A stretch of DNA of 64,000 nt from Oceanobacillus rekensis. Its GTDB lineage: Bacteria > Bacillota > Bacilli > Bacillales > Amphibacillaceae. Where the stretch lies: the NCBI RefSeq assembly GCF_002153375.1, contig NZ_MTBQ01000004.1, forward strand, positions 310,001 to 374,000, read 5' to 3'. The first letter of the stretch is position 1, and every line of letters starts with the position of its first letter. This document shows, in pieces, positions 9,426 to 18,383 of this stretch. Both the position numbers and the translations under genes were made by a program. Under the pieces are notes generated by a model. That model saw nothing but the letters and a program-made list of their open reading frames with translations. It searched no databases and was not told the origin of the DNA.

Positions 9426-10476
9426 TTATAAATGACGTGGATTAAAATGATTTATGACATTTAAATATATTCGGTGGATAAGTTGAATAAATACGATTAG
9501 CCATGCAGCTATTGCAATAAACACCATAAACTTAGGAATCACTATTAAAAACGGAACCTCTAAAGCCTTAGATAACTGGAGTGTACTAGTCGTATACATG
9601 GCTAACGGGAACACCATACCCCAAAATTGCGGGTCATATGTTAATGGATAGCGATGGTAAATATGGCGCCAGATCATAAAAATAAATAATAATGGGATCC
9701 ACCATGTACCAGTGATCCAGAAAAATAATGTAAATCCTTTTAAAAAGGGCGTTATTTCCTGGAGCAAGGGCCAATATTCAGCATGTAATATAAGTGTCGA
9801 CCCTGCCAATGTAGTAATGGCAACTGCCCCCATATTAATCCAATAGGGAGGAGTAAGCGCATCATGTTTTAGCTCTACAAACGTAAATCTGTAAAAAATA
9901 AGTGTAATGATATTCAGATATAACATACAACCCAAAAAGAACATACATAATGTAAAAAACAAGATGACAATCCGCCCACTTTCTACATATGGTATCAAAA
10001 GCGTCCCTAATACGGAAATGGATTGAGTTGCTACAGCAGCAATTAACCACGCCCCATTAATACCTTCTGCGATGGTAGGCTTATTCTTTCGCACTGTTAC
10101 AGCTGTGAAAAAGGTATACATGACCACTATCCAAAGAAGAATTGCTAGTATCCATAAAACAAAAGCTATTGAGTAATTATTGGCAACAATGGTTACTTGG
10201 CTGCCAAATACACTAGTCCCAGCGATTAATGTAAAAAAACCTGGTCCAAGTGTATGACTTGTTATATCTTTTTTTATTTTTGGAAAAAAGAAAAACAACC
10301 GGGTAAGCGTAAGTATCCATAAACTGATATAAGAAATTACATTGATCCATAATAAAACATTGGAAATAAATTCTTCACCAAGTAAAAAATCCTATCGATA
10401 ATGCACCTGTAGCCATGACGAGTGCAAAGTAACCTGAGAAGAGATTCTCAGATTGCTTTTTTAAAAAGCTAAACAT
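9426..10476 (-). pseudogene. TehA/SLAC1-like tellurite-resistance/dicarboxylate transporter, frameshifted
   Basis: The minus strand encodes a membrane protein of the TehA/SLAC1 family, but the frame is broken near its start. From ATG 10476, which lies eight bases after AGGGG, the protein reads MFSFLKKQSENLFSGYFALVMATGALSIG and then hits TGA. Removing one T from the T6 run (plus-strand A6 at 10384-10389) restores GFLLGEEFISNVLLWINVISY and joins it to the 290-residue downstream frame with about nine more helices. The intact product would be about 345 residues. This may be a true pseudogene, a phase-variable tract or a homopolymer sequencing error. The downstream frame alone lacks the first helix, so I treat the locus as broken. 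Confidence 0.75.
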
Positions 10477-10599
10477 ATTGCCCATCCCCTAATGTTCACA
10501 TACTAAAATGATTCGATACCTATTATATCAGATTAGCTGTTCACTAGGATATTTAGCTATTTCCACCCTATCATCACTCTCTATACCTCACGGATTAGA

Positions 10600-11301
10600 T
10601 TAGAAGGCTCCAAAATCAATACCATTCAGCTGATAAGTCAAAACTGTCAGCAATAGCAAGTATCCAGCCATCAGCCAATACAGATCATACTTTGGCTTAT
10701 CCATATGTGCAAGGAAAAGATAAATATGAATAACGCCGTATAGCATTAGTGCAAACACATATGTAATTACGAATAGATCTACCATTAAAAATCCAAAGAA
10801 TAAAATTACAAGGCCAAAAATAACGGTAAAAGGAATGTTTACAATCGCATATTTCGTTAACAATTCACGATGGGACATTTTTCGATTTCCTAAATAGGCT
10901 AGGAAAATGTATAATGATGCATATCCAATGGCAAATGTCACAATCCATGAAAGAGTATTTGTAATAACAAATATAATTCCAATATCCATAAACATGCTTA
11001 ATAGACTATCAAATCCAAATTTATAAAAAAGAAAACTACAAAGACCGATGATCAACGAAAGCAATACCAGTATTAAAACACTTGTTTCAATACTTACGGT
11101 ATGATTTGAATTCACCACAGAGTGCGGTCTAATAACAGCATCTTTCAAAATCCCCTTCGCCTCATTCAAAATTTTACCGAAATTAAAGTTTATTTTATTG
11201 TCCTTTTTAACAGAGTCCGATTTGATTTCAACACTATTCACAATCTCCTGCATACTTGCTTCTTCCGTATTAGGTTTTTCCTGATTCAAATCTTTATCCA
11301 C
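10600..11301 (-). CDS. Multi-pass membrane protein, Yip1-like, unknown function
   Basis: A 233-residue protein with an acidic and polar cytoplasmic N-terminus (about 65 residues) followed by five predicted transmembrane helices between about 72 and 228. The layout of a charged leader and a bundle of short-looped helices resembles Yip1-domain or DUF-type bacterial membrane proteins that often follow zinc-ribbon proteins. The GTG start at 11301 has GGGGTGG about four bases upstream. No enzyme motif is visible. It may once have been coupled to the short degenerate frame just upstream. Confidence 0.65.
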   Translation of the reverse strand: MDKDLNQEKPNTEEASMQEIVNSVEIKSDSVKKDNKINFNFGKILNEAKGILKDAVIRPHSVVNSNHTVSIETSVLILVLLSLIIGLCSFLFYKFGFDSLLSMFMDIGIIFVITNTLSWIVTFAIGYASLYIFLAYLGNRKMSHRELLTKYAIVNIPFTVIFGLVILFFGFLMVDLFVITYVFALMLYGVIHIYLFLAHMDKPKYDLYWLMAGYLLLLTVLTYQLNGIDFGAF

Positions 11302-11468
11302 TCTTCCACCCCATTAATTCTTTTTTTAAAACTTAACTCTTCGTTTTTCAATGATTCATTGATAACTATGTTTGCTGTAATAAAACTAGAGTCCGCTACT
11401 TTCCTCTCTCCTTCAAAGTAACCCCACATATTGGTATTACTATCATAAACACCTAACTCAACCTGCAC
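11286..11468 (-). pseudogene. Short frame upstream of the Yip1-like gene, possibly a gene remnant
   Basis: A 60-residue frame (containing GVYDSNTNMWGYFEGER and ELSFKKRINGVEEW) ends inside the start of the next gene with a 16-base overlap. The peptide looks protein-like rather than random, but it has no ribosome site and no recognisable fold. It may be the tail of a decayed upstream gene. Function unknown. Confidence 0.25.
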
Positions 11469-11725
11469 TGTTCGATAACACTTGATAACAACACGTCAAT
11501 AATGACCTGGCTTCCGTATTTTTCCTGTGTAATTGATACACTTCATATCACATCATTTAACTTTATAAATCACAATAGTTTTCTACCAATACCGTCCACT
11601 CTCAGCTGCTTTGTTAGGCTAAAAATCTTGCTAACCGTTCAATGTTTATTTATCAAAAAAAAACACCCTCATCATGCTTGGCCTGCATATGAGGGATTAT
11701 CTACCATCTAAACTTATGGATGCTC
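11302..11725. other. Intergenic region with one terminator and a possible gene remnant
   Basis: Besides the short frame at 11286-11468 and the terminator at 11655-11695, no further gene or structure was seen here. Confidence 0.5.
11655..11695 (-). terminator. Rho-independent terminator of the LiaF-like gene
   Basis: On the minus strand CCCTCAT and ATGAGGG (plus coordinates 11666-11672 and 11689-11695) are followed by TGTTTTTTTTT. It lies 30 bases past the stop at 11726. Confidence 0.8.
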
Positions 11726-12382
11726 TTAATTCTTAATCTCTGCCCCACCGAGTATCGTAAGACAATTAAGTTTCAATACGACAACTTCTTCATTTTCTCT
11801 ATGGTTCCTTGTCTTATCTTCCCAACCACCTAATATTGGGACACCAGATATGTCAACTTGAACATTCTCTGGAACAATGATGCTCACCCCACCCAAGACA
11901 GAAGTGAAGTCTAGCGAAGCTCCCTCAGCAATGACCGCACCACGAAGGTCTATTTCCGCACCTCCGAGTATCGTCATCACACTTCCACCTTGAAAGTTTT
12001 TCGATTGACTCTTAATTTCTGCACCTGAAAAAAGGACAAATGTATTAAGACTCTCACCTGTATGAGATGGACTTCCACGTTTGACACGGGTAAAAATAAT
12101 AAAAATACCAATAAAAATAAAAATAAGCGGCCATAAATAAGAGAGTAAATTCAAATCAAACCATTGATTTACGAAAAAAAAGACACCAATTAATAAAAAT
12201 ACGAAACCTGGGAATGCAGTAGAATGTGTACGATTAATTAACTGAATAATACCGATAATAATTAATAGAAGCGGCCACCAAGCAGACAATAATTGCCCTA
12301 AGTCAATGATATCAGCTTGATGCAAAAGAAATCCAGAACCAAACAAAAGAAAAAACAGACCTAACCAGACTCTTCCAGACAT
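11726..12382 (-). CDS. LiaF-like membrane protein (cell-wall-active antibiotic response domain)
   Basis: A 218-residue protein with four hydrophobic helices in the first 100 residues (DUF5668/LiaI-LiaF-like region) and a C-terminal beta-rich domain with repeats of the type FSGAEIK, LGGAEIDLRGA, LGGVSIIVPENV and LGGAEIKN. This matches LiaF/VraT, a negative regulator of the LiaRS/VraSR envelope-stress two-component system. The liaRS partners are not adjacent, so this may be a stand-alone paralog. The ATG follows AGGGGTGG by six bases. Confidence 0.82.
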   Translation of the reverse strand: MSGRVWLGLFFLLFGSGFLLHQADIIDLGQLLSAWWPLLLIIIGIIQLINRTHSTAFPGFVFLLIGVFFFVNQWFDLNLLSYLWPLIFIFIGIFIIFTRVKRGSPSHTGESLNTFVLFSGAEIKSQSKNFQGGSVMTILGGAEIDLRGAVIAEGASLDFTSVLGGVSIIVPENVQVDISGVPILGGWEDKTRNHRENEEVVVLKLNCLTILGGAEIKN

Positions 12383-12544
12383 GGATATCCACCCCTAAGA
12401 TCATTTAGATGATGATTGAGAAAATTTTTAATGAAGTAATTATTATTTATTAGAAATGCTGAATTTCATACTAATTATACTATTCAGGTAATTAAGCTGT
12501 ATGTCAATTAGTTTTGTTAAGACTTTCTTTAACGATAAAATAAA

Positions 12545-12577
12545 AAAAGACGAGTAACTAATGTTACTAGTCTTTTC
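12545..12577 (-). terminator. Rho-independent terminator of the GTPase gene
   Basis: GACGAGTAAC (12549-12558) and GTTACTAGTC (12563-12572) form a ten-base stem with one mismatch, with a T tail on each strand. It lies 34 bases past the stop of the leftward gene at 12606. Confidence 0.8.
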
Positions 12578-12605
12578 TTATTGTTTAAATAGCACCGGGT
12601 GTTTA

Positions 12606-13946
12606 TCACACGAGTTGATGTTCACCGATGAAATCCTTTAAAATATCGCTTAAGTTCGGACCGTCCAGTTCATCTAAATCATAGTATACACGTGTACTCG
12701 GTTTGTTTATTGAAATGACACGATTTAAATCGATTGGTGTCCCAATAATCACGGCATCACAGTCAGCATTATTAATCGTCTCTTCAAGATCTTTCAATTG
12801 CTTTTCACCGTAACCCATCGCTGGAAGGACGTTTTCAACATGTTTGTATTTATTGAATGTATCTGCTAGTGTACCGACTGCAAATGGACGTGGGTCAATG
12901 ATTTCTGCAGCACCCAAACGTTCTGCTGCAACTGTACCTGCTCCAAGTTTCATCTCTCCATGTGTAAGTGTCGGACCATCTTCAACGACTAAGACACGTT
13001 TCCCAGCAATAAGTTCCGGATGATCGACTGTAATCGTTGACTCCGCTTTTATAATCGTGCTATTTGGACTTGCGGATTTTATATTATTTTCTACAATTTG
13101 CACAGCTTCCTCTGCTGCACTATCTACTTTGTTAATAATGGCAACATCGGTTGTTCTTAAGCATACTTCACCAGGATAGTATTTCAGCTCATGTCCTGGG
13201 CGATGTGGATCCAAAACGGTAACAGCTAGATCAGGCTCGAAAAATGAAAAGTCATTATTCCCCCCGTCCCATAAAATAACGTCACAGCCATCTGGGTCAT
13301 TTTCAGCTGCTGTCAAAATATCTGCATAATCTACGCCAGCATATACAATATTTCCACGTGACACATGCGGTTCATATTCTTCCATTTCTTCGATTGTACA
13401 ATGATGTTTCTTTAAATCCTCAACTGTCGCAAAGCGCTGAACGCGTTGTGCGTTTAAATCTCCGTAAGGCATCGGATGTCTCACTGCAATGACTTTTAAA
13501 TCATGCTGTAGTAATGTTTCAATAATTTTCCTTGATGTTTGGCTTTTTCCGGTTCCAGTCCGCACCGCGCAAACAGAAATAACAGGCTTATTGCTTTTTA
13601 ACATCGTGCTGTTTGGACCTAGCAATGTAAAATTAGCACCAGCTGCATTCACTATCGCTCCAACGCCCATTACCTCTTCATAACTAATATCACTAAACGC
13701 AAAAACACATTCATTTACATGTAACTCTTTAATCAACTCTGGTAACCCGTCCTGTGAATAAATCGGGATCCCATTTGGATAGAATTCGCCCGCCAGTTCA
13801 CTTGGATATTTACGCCCATCGATATCTGGAATCTGTGCTGCTGTAAAAGCAACAACATTATATGCCTCATTATCGCGATAATACGTATTAAAATTGTGGA
13901 AATCTCTTCCTGCCGCACCTATTATTATTATATTTTTTCTCTCCAT
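12606..13946 (-). CDS. Cyclic 2,3-diphosphoglycerate synthetase-like GTPase
   Basis: This protein of about 446 residues starts at ATG 13946, seven bases after AGGAGAG. It has an N-terminal Rossmann segment (KNIIIIGAAGRDFHNFNTYYR), a P-loop-type VRTGTGKSQTSRKI near residue 130-145, an ILWDGGNNDFSFF motif and NKVD. These features match the cyclic 2,3-diphosphoglycerate synthetase (cpgS) family, which makes the thermoprotectant cDPG in methanogens. Bacterial members are poorly studied, and their real product is uncertain. It is a single gene with its own terminator. A nucleotide-dependent ligase or GTPase role is well supported; cDPG synthesis in this organism is only an inference. Confidence 0.75.
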   Translation of the reverse strand: MERKNIIIIGAAGRDFHNFNTYYRDNEAYNVVAFTAAQIPDIDGRKYPSELAGEFYPNGIPIYSQDGLPELIKELHVNECVFAFSDISYEEVMGVGAIVNAAGANFTLLGPNSTMLKSNKPVISVCAVRTGTGKSQTSRKIIETLLQHDLKVIAVRHPMPYGDLNAQRVQRFATVEDLKKHHCTIEEMEEYEPHVSRGNIVYAGVDYADILTAAENDPDGCDVILWDGGNNDFSFFEPDLAVTVLDPHRPGHELKYYPGEVCLRTTDVAIINKVDSAAEEAVQIVENNIKSASPNSTIIKAESTITVDHPELIAGKRVLVVEDGPTLTHGEMKLGAGTVAAERLGAAEIIDPRPFAVGTLADTFNKYKHVENVLPAMGYGEKQLKDLEETINNADCDAVIIGTPIDLNRVISINKPSTRVYYDLDELDGPNLSDILKDFIGEHQLV

Positions 13947-14296
13947 AGCACTCTCTCCTATAATTACAATGAATATTATAATTATAACCCAAAATGTATA
14001 TTTATACAATAATATTTTTAAAAATTGAGATATTATATTAGGATTATAGGTTAATAATTATGATATTCTTTCAACCTATAAACGGTTTCTCCTATACAAA
14101 AAGGACAATCAAATATGAATCTGATTGTCCTAGTACCTTTAGGTTTGCTTCGATGAATCTTTACCAATGTCCAGCAGCCCATGGTATGATTGAATAATGA
14201 ACCATTAAAAGAAGATAAACTAACAAAATAACAACTTGGCATGACGCTATGGAGAGTCAGACCATTCATAACTTAGAAAAATCGTGGATATAAAAT
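13947..14296. other. Intergenic region with one terminator
   Basis: AT-rich spacer. A 72-codon open frame at 14051-14269 runs straight through the terminator stem at 14103-14130 and is not supported as a gene. Confidence 0.6.
14096..14130 (-). terminator. Rho-independent terminator of the enoyl-CoA hydratase gene
   Basis: On the minus strand GGACAATCA and TGATTGTCC (plus 14103-14111 and 14122-14130) are followed by TTTTTGT. Confidence 0.75.
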
Positions 14297-15076
14297 TTAT
14301 CTACCAACAAAATGAGCCTTCCTATTCTCGACAAATGCAGTCATGGCTTCTTTTCGATCTTCTGTCGCAAAGACACCATCAAAAAATGCGCCTTCAACCG
14401 TTAAGGCTGACTCAGGATCCATATTAGATCCTGTACGTACAGCTGATTTAAGCAATCTTAATGCAACAGGTGCTTTCTGTGCTAACTTTTCAGCCCATGC
14501 TTTTGTTGTGGACAACAGTTCTTGCGGGGCAACGACTTTGTTTACAATCTGTAATTGATAGGCTCTGTCAGCAGCGATTGCCTCCCCAAAATACAATAAT
14601 TCGTTTGCGACGCCTTGCCCAACTACTTTTTGGATGCGTTGTGTACCACCACCTCCTGGTATAACTCCTAAATTGATTTCAGGAAAAGAAAATTGAGCTT
14701 TTTCAGAGGCAATACGCAGATCGCACGATAAAGCCAGTTCAAAGCCGCCACCAAATGCCACTCCATTAATTGCAGCGATTACGGGTTTGTTCAAATTTTC
14801 AATTTTTGAAAAAGCAATTCTTGTAATCTTAGTTAAATCCATCATTCCAACTGTATCCATTTCTAAGATTTCATTAATATCTGCTCCAGCTACAAATGCT
14901 TCATCACCAGCACCGGTGAGCACAATCACATGAACGTTGTGGTTTTCCTCCAATTCGCCCATTAATTGGGTGATTTCTTGATAGACCTGTGTATTCAATT
15001 TATTCCCAGGCGCATTACTTATTGTTACAACAGCTACTTTATTTTCGATATCACTTAGTAAATATTGATAATCCAT
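14297..15076 (-). CDS. Enoyl-CoA hydratase/isomerase family protein
   Basis: A 259-residue crotonase-fold protein. It shows GAGDEAFVAGADINE near residues 55-70 (CoA-binding oxyanion loop), NGVAFGGGFELALSCDLRIAS near 104-124, FPEINLGVIPGGGGTQR near 130-147 with the Glu expected for hydratase catalysis, and a C-terminal TEDRKEAMTAFVENRKAHF. It should hydrate 2-enoyl-CoA in fatty-acid or branched-chain degradation. AGGAGGGG lies five bases before the ATG. It stands alone, so the pathway is not fixed by context. Confidence 0.9.
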   Translation of the reverse strand: MDYQYLLSDIENKVAVVTISNAPGNKLNTQVYQEITQLMGELEENHNVHVIVLTGAGDEAFVAGADINEILEMDTVGMMDLTKITRIAFSKIENLNKPVIAAINGVAFGGGFELALSCDLRIASEKAQFSFPEINLGVIPGGGGTQRIQKVVGQGVANELLYFGEAIAADRAYQLQIVNKVVAPQELLSTTKAWAEKLAQKAPVALRLLKSAVRTGSNMDPESALTVEGAFFDGVFATEDRKEAMTAFVENRKAHFVGR

Positions 15077-15216
15077 TTTTTCCCCTCCTAAGTATTATTT
15101 GTTGTATTAATTATACTAAGATTACCATATGTTTGTAATTATATTTAGATAATTTACACATTTTTTAAACTTAGGCGATAAAAATTGATATTAGACCTTT
15201 CTTATAATTCAAATCT

Positions 15217-15246
15217 TTGTACTTTTAAATAGATAGGCAGTATACT
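15217..15246 (+). promoter_or_regulatory. Probable sigma-A promoter of the aldehyde dehydrogenase operon
   Basis: TTGTAC (15217-15222) and TATACT (15241-15246) are separated by 18 bases and lie about 95 bases before the aldehyde dehydrogenase start. The fit is moderate. Confidence 0.5.
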
Positions 15247-15287
15247 AGTATATAGAAAAATGTTTTTACCTAATGTACCCACTTAAA

Positions 15288-15301
15288 TGTAAGCGGAAAC
15301 A
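15288..15301 (+). promoter_or_regulatory. Candidate CcpA (cre) operator
   Basis: TGTAAGCGGAAACA matches the Bacillus cre consensus TGWAANCGNTNWCA at every defined position but one. It lies downstream of the probable promoter and 40 bases before the start codon, where bound CcpA would block elongation or initiation. Catabolite repression is inferred. Confidence 0.6.
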
Positions 15302-15342
15302 TTGGAATGCTTTTAACCAATAAAAATGGGAGGCAATACATT

Positions 15343-16863
15343 ATGATTTATGCAAATCCAAATACTGATGGAGCCCTTATTCATTTTAAAGAAAGATATG
15401 ACAACTTTATCGGTGGCAAATGGGTTTCACCGATTAAAGGTGAATACTTTGATAATAAAACGCCGGTAACTGGTGAAGTCTTTACAAAAGCTGCCCGTTC
15501 TTCGGAGGAAGATATTGAATTAGCATTGGATGCTGCATATGCTGCAAAAGATGCTTGGGGGAAAACGTCTGCAGCTGAACGCGCACGAGTCTTAAATAAA
15601 ATTGCTGATCGTTTAGAAGAAAACTTAGAAACTCTTGCCGTAGCAGAAACTTGGGATAATGGGAAAGCGGTTCGCGAAACACTAAATGCTGATATTCCAT
15701 TAGCAATCGATCACTTCCGTTATTTTGCTAGTATCATTCGCGCTCAAGAAGGCCGTACTACGCAACTAGACAATGATACCGTTGCATATCACTTCCAGGA
15801 GCCACTTGGGGTTGTCGGGCAAATTATTCCATGGAACTTCCCAATTTTAATGGCTTCATGGAAACTTGCACCAGCACTAGCTGCAGGTAATTGCATTGTA
15901 TTGAAGCCTGCTGAACAAACACCAGCATCGATTATGGTTCTTGTGGAGTTAATTGAAGACTTGCTTCCTGCAGGTGTACTTAATATTGTTAATGGTTACG
16001 GTGTTGAAGTCGGTAAGCCACTTGCTACGAACCCGCGTATTGCTAAAATTGCTTTCACTGGTTCCACTGCGGTTGGTCGCCAAATTATGCAATACGCAAC
16101 AGAAAACATCATTCCGGTAACACTTGAACTTGGTGGTAAATCACCAAACGTATTTTTTGAGGATGTGATGGACAAAGACGATGAATATCTGGATAAAGCA
16201 ATTGAAGGTTTCGTCATGTTCGCATTAAACTCTGGTGAAGTTTGTACTGCCCCATCTCGTGCCTTAGTCCAAGAATCCATTTACGATAAATTCATGGAAC
16301 GTGCATTAGAAAGAGTAAAAGCCATCAGAGTAGGTAACCCATTAGATACTGAAGTGATGATGGGTGCTCAAGCATCTACGCAACAACAGGAGAAAATCCT
16401 TTCTTATATCAAGCTAGGTAATGAAGAAGGAGCGGAATGTTTAATTGGTGGCGGTGAAAACCATCTTGGTGGCGATTTGGAAAATGGTAACTACATTCAA
16501 CCAACAATATTTAAAGGTAATAACAAAATGCGTATCTTCCAGGAAGAGATCTTTGGACCAGTACTCGCTCTTACAACATTCAAAGACTTTGATGAAGCAA
16601 TCGAAATCGCAAATGATACTCTTTATGGCCTAGGTGCCGGCGTATGGTCGCGTATTGGTGATACCGCTTATCGTGCCGGACGTGCTATTCAAGCTGGTCG
16701 TGTATGGACGAATACTTACCATAAATACCCTGCTGGTGCTGCATTCGGTGGCTATAAATTATCGGGTGTCGGACGTGAAAATCATGCGATGATGCTAGAC
16801 CATTACCAACAAACGAAAAACTTATTAGTAAGTTACGATAAAAACCCTCAAGGATTCTTCTAA
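15343..16863 (+). CDS. NAD-dependent aldehyde dehydrogenase (acetaldehyde dehydrogenase type)
   Basis: A 506-residue ALDH-superfamily enzyme of the AldB/ExaC group, which oxidises acetaldehyde or similar aldehydes to acids with NAD. It shows the cofactor motifs [21 protein letters not shown] and [11 protein letters not shown], the general-base segment [12 protein letters not shown], the catalytic Cys in [13 protein letters not shown] near residue 300, and a C-terminal [16 protein letters not shown] 15343 follows GGGAGG by nine bases and yields MIYANPN; the earlier in-frame ATG at 15307 lacks this. It is followed within 25 bases by a DUF779 gene, a pairing that recurs in many genomes. A cre-like site suggests repression by glucose. 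Confidence 0.93.
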   Translation: MIYANPNTDGALIHFKERYDNFIGGKWVSPIKGEYFDNKTPVTGEVFTKAARSSEEDIELALDAAYAAKDAWGKTSAAERARVLNKIADRLEENLETLAVAETWDNGKAVRETLNADIPLAIDHFRYFASIIRAQEGRTTQLDNDTVAYHFQEPLGVVGQIIPWNFPILMASWKLAPALAAGNCIVLKPAEQTPASIMVLVELIEDLLPAGVLNIVNGYGVEVGKPLATNPRIAKIAFTGSTAVGRQIMQYATENIIPVTLELGGKSPNVFFEDVMDKDDEYLDKAIEGFVMFALNSGEVCTAPSRALVQESIYDKFMERALERVKAIRVGNPLDTEVMMGAQASTQQQEKILSYIKLGNEEGAECLIGGGENHLGGDLENGNYIQPTIFKGNNKMRIFQEEIFGPVLALTTFKDFDEAIEIANDTLYGLGAGVWSRIGDTAYRAGRAIQAGRVWTNTYHKYPAGAAFGGYKLSGVGRENHAMMLDHYQQTKNLLVSYDKNPQGFF

Positions 16864-16884
16864 ACTGAAAGGAGAATTTTGCCC

Positions 16885-17211
16885 ATGACCGAGCGTGTTG
16901 TTGCAACCGATGAAGCATTAAGTTTAATAGAATTAATTAAAAATCGACACGGGTCCATCCTATTTTACCAATCTGGCGGCTGTTGTGATGGTTTTGCGCC
17001 AATGTGTTATCGGGCAGATGACTTTAAGGTTGGTGGTGCTGACGTCAATCTTGGCTCAATAGGCGGAACACCCTTCTATATGCATAGAAGCCAATATGAG
17101 TATTGGAAGCAAACAAAATTAATATTGGATGCTTCAGATGGACAAGGGCCGGAGTTTTCACTTGATAGTGTGGAGGAGAAGCATTTTATTTTTGCGTACT
17201 CGCCTGCTTAA
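16885..17211 (+). CDS. DUF779 family protein, partner of aldehyde dehydrogenase
   Basis: A 108-residue soluble protein with the family hallmark QSGGCCDGFAPMCY near residues 30-45, which contains adjacent cysteines plausible for metal or redox chemistry, and a C-terminal TLDSVEEKHF-like DSVEEKHFIF. DUF779 genes commonly sit directly after AldB-type aldehyde dehydrogenases, as here, so an accessory role is likely, but no activity is established. ATG 16885 lies ten bases after GAAAGGAG; a TTG at 16879 is an alternative start. Confidence 0.88.
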   Translation: MTERVVATDEALSLIELIKNRHGSILFYQSGGCCDGFAPMCYRADDFKVGGADVNLGSIGGTPFYMHRSQYEYWKQTKLILDASDGQGPEFSLDSVEEKHFIFAYSPA

Positions 17212-17317
17212 CAATGGAAAGAATGTGAGTTCTTTAAGCAAAAGTTCGTGACAATAACTTCTTACAGCTGTTTAAACTAAGAAAACAATTGTGACAATAA
17301 ATAATTTCTTTATAAAT

Positions 17318-17367
17318 AAAGGGATGTCTTAAGAGTCATGTTACATGGCTCTTAAGACATCCCTTTT
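17318..17367 (+). terminator. Strong terminator of the aldehyde dehydrogenase operon
   Basis: Eighteen-base arms AAAGGGATGTCTTAAGAG and CTCTTAAGACATCCCTTT (17318-17335 and 17349-17366), with a further imperfect inner extension, are followed by TTCTCTTT. Confidence 0.9.
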
Positions 17368-17516
17368 CTCTTTATATTTTCACACTTACAGCCAGCTAAG
17401 GATATGAATAAAACAACTAAATCTTTTCAAACTGCGCTACTATTTCGAAAACAGCCAATGTATATGCGGTAACTGAAACGATTAGAATATCTAATTTTAT
17501 AGCTAATAGCTTTTAA

Positions 17517-17630
17517 CCAGAGGACCTTCAAGATATCCATAACATTCGCGAAGGAACAGTTATTTCTGCTTTGACCATCCAAGAGTTAATAAATAATTTT
17601 AGTAGCTCTCCATTACCTAAAAAGTCTTGA
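17517..17630 (+). pseudogene. Possible remnant of a YczE-like membrane protein C-terminus
   Basis: A frame bounded by stops reads EDLQDIHNIREGTVISALTIQELINNF and a short tail. The REGTVISAL core resembles the last helix of YczE/DUF6198-type membrane proteins. There is no start, no ribosome site and no upstream continuation, so it would be a decayed fragment. The assignment rests on memory of the motif and is weak. Confidence 0.3.
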
Positions 17631-17758
17631 AGTAGCGAATTTATTATGTAGAAAGTTCTATTTATCAAGAATAAACAGCTATTTGGAAAACTTTTTTCTT
17701 CATCTGCACAAAACTAATTTCCCGAGTATCACAAAATAAATAACCTAACTTTAATAAA

Positions 17759-17803
17759 GGAATAAATAACAGCCACCTAAAAAAAGTGGTTGCTATTTAT
17801 TCC
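17759..17803 (-). terminator. Terminator of rlmH
   Basis: GGAATAAATAACAGCCACC and GTGGTTGCTATTTATTCC form a long stem with few mismatches around an A-rich loop. It lies 15 bases beyond the rlmH stop. Confidence 0.7.
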
Positions 17804-17817
17804 TTTCGGTTTTACCC

Positions 17818-18297
17818 TCACTTATGGTACGGTTCCCCTCGAATAATCCGAAAACCCCGATAAACCTGCTCCAACAAAATAAGCCTCATCACTTGATGTG
17901 GAAATGTCATCTTAGAAAAGGACAGCGCTATATCACTTCGCTTCTGTACGTCTTCACTTATGCCCAATGAACCACCGATCACAAAGGCAAGTTTGCTTTT
18001 CCCATAGGTTGCGAGCTCATCCATCTTGGCGGCAAGCTGCTCTGAGCTCAACATCTTCCCATTAATCTCCAGCGTTATAACGTATGTATCGTCATTAATA
18101 TGAGAAAGAATGCGTTCTCCTTCTTTCCTTTTAACTTCCTGCATTTGGGCTTCACTCATATTTTCTGGTGCCTTTTCATCGGCAACTTCGATAATATCCA
18201 CCTTTGCATAGGCAGTTAGCCGCTTCATATATTCCTGAATGCCTTGCTTTAAATATTTCTCCTTTAATTTTCCGACTGAAACGATAGTTATCTTCAT
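17818..18297 (-). CDS. rlmH: 23S rRNA pseudouridine-1915 N3-methyltransferase
   Basis: A 159-residue SPOUT-fold methyltransferase that methylates pseudouridine 1915 in helix 69 of 23S rRNA on the assembled 70S ribosome. Visible features are [27 protein letters not shown] at the N-terminus, the knot segment [16 protein letters not shown] near 99-115 and the conserved ending [17 protein letters not shown] 18297 gives the family length; an upstream in-frame ATG at 18318 would add seven residues. In Bacillus rlmH normally follows the wal-htrA operon; here it sits 8 kb away beyond inserted genes. Confidence 0.95.
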   Translation of the reverse strand: MKITIVSVGKLKEKYLKQGIQEYMKRLTAYAKVDIIEVADEKAPENMSEAQMQEVKRKEGERILSHINDDTYVITLEINGKMLSSEQLAAKMDELATYGKSKLAFVIGGSLGISEDVQKRSDIALSFSKMTFPHQVMRLILLEQVYRGFRIIRGEPYHK

Positions 18298-18383
18298 AAG
18301 TTTATCAATCCTTTGCATATTCCATTTTCATAAAGCTTGGCAAAAATCCCATCTATCAAATGACAAATGGGATTTTTTATATA

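Larger units (their letters stand above)
17212..17817. other. Intergenic region with terminators and a possible gene remnant
   Basis: The region holds the strong terminator at 17318-17367, a faint protein remnant at 17517-17630 and the terminator at 17759-17803. No intact gene was seen. Confidence 0.55.

Noticed and set aside
14051..14269. Open frame of 72 codons on the minus strand
   Set aside because: It runs through a clear terminator stem-loop and has no start signal.
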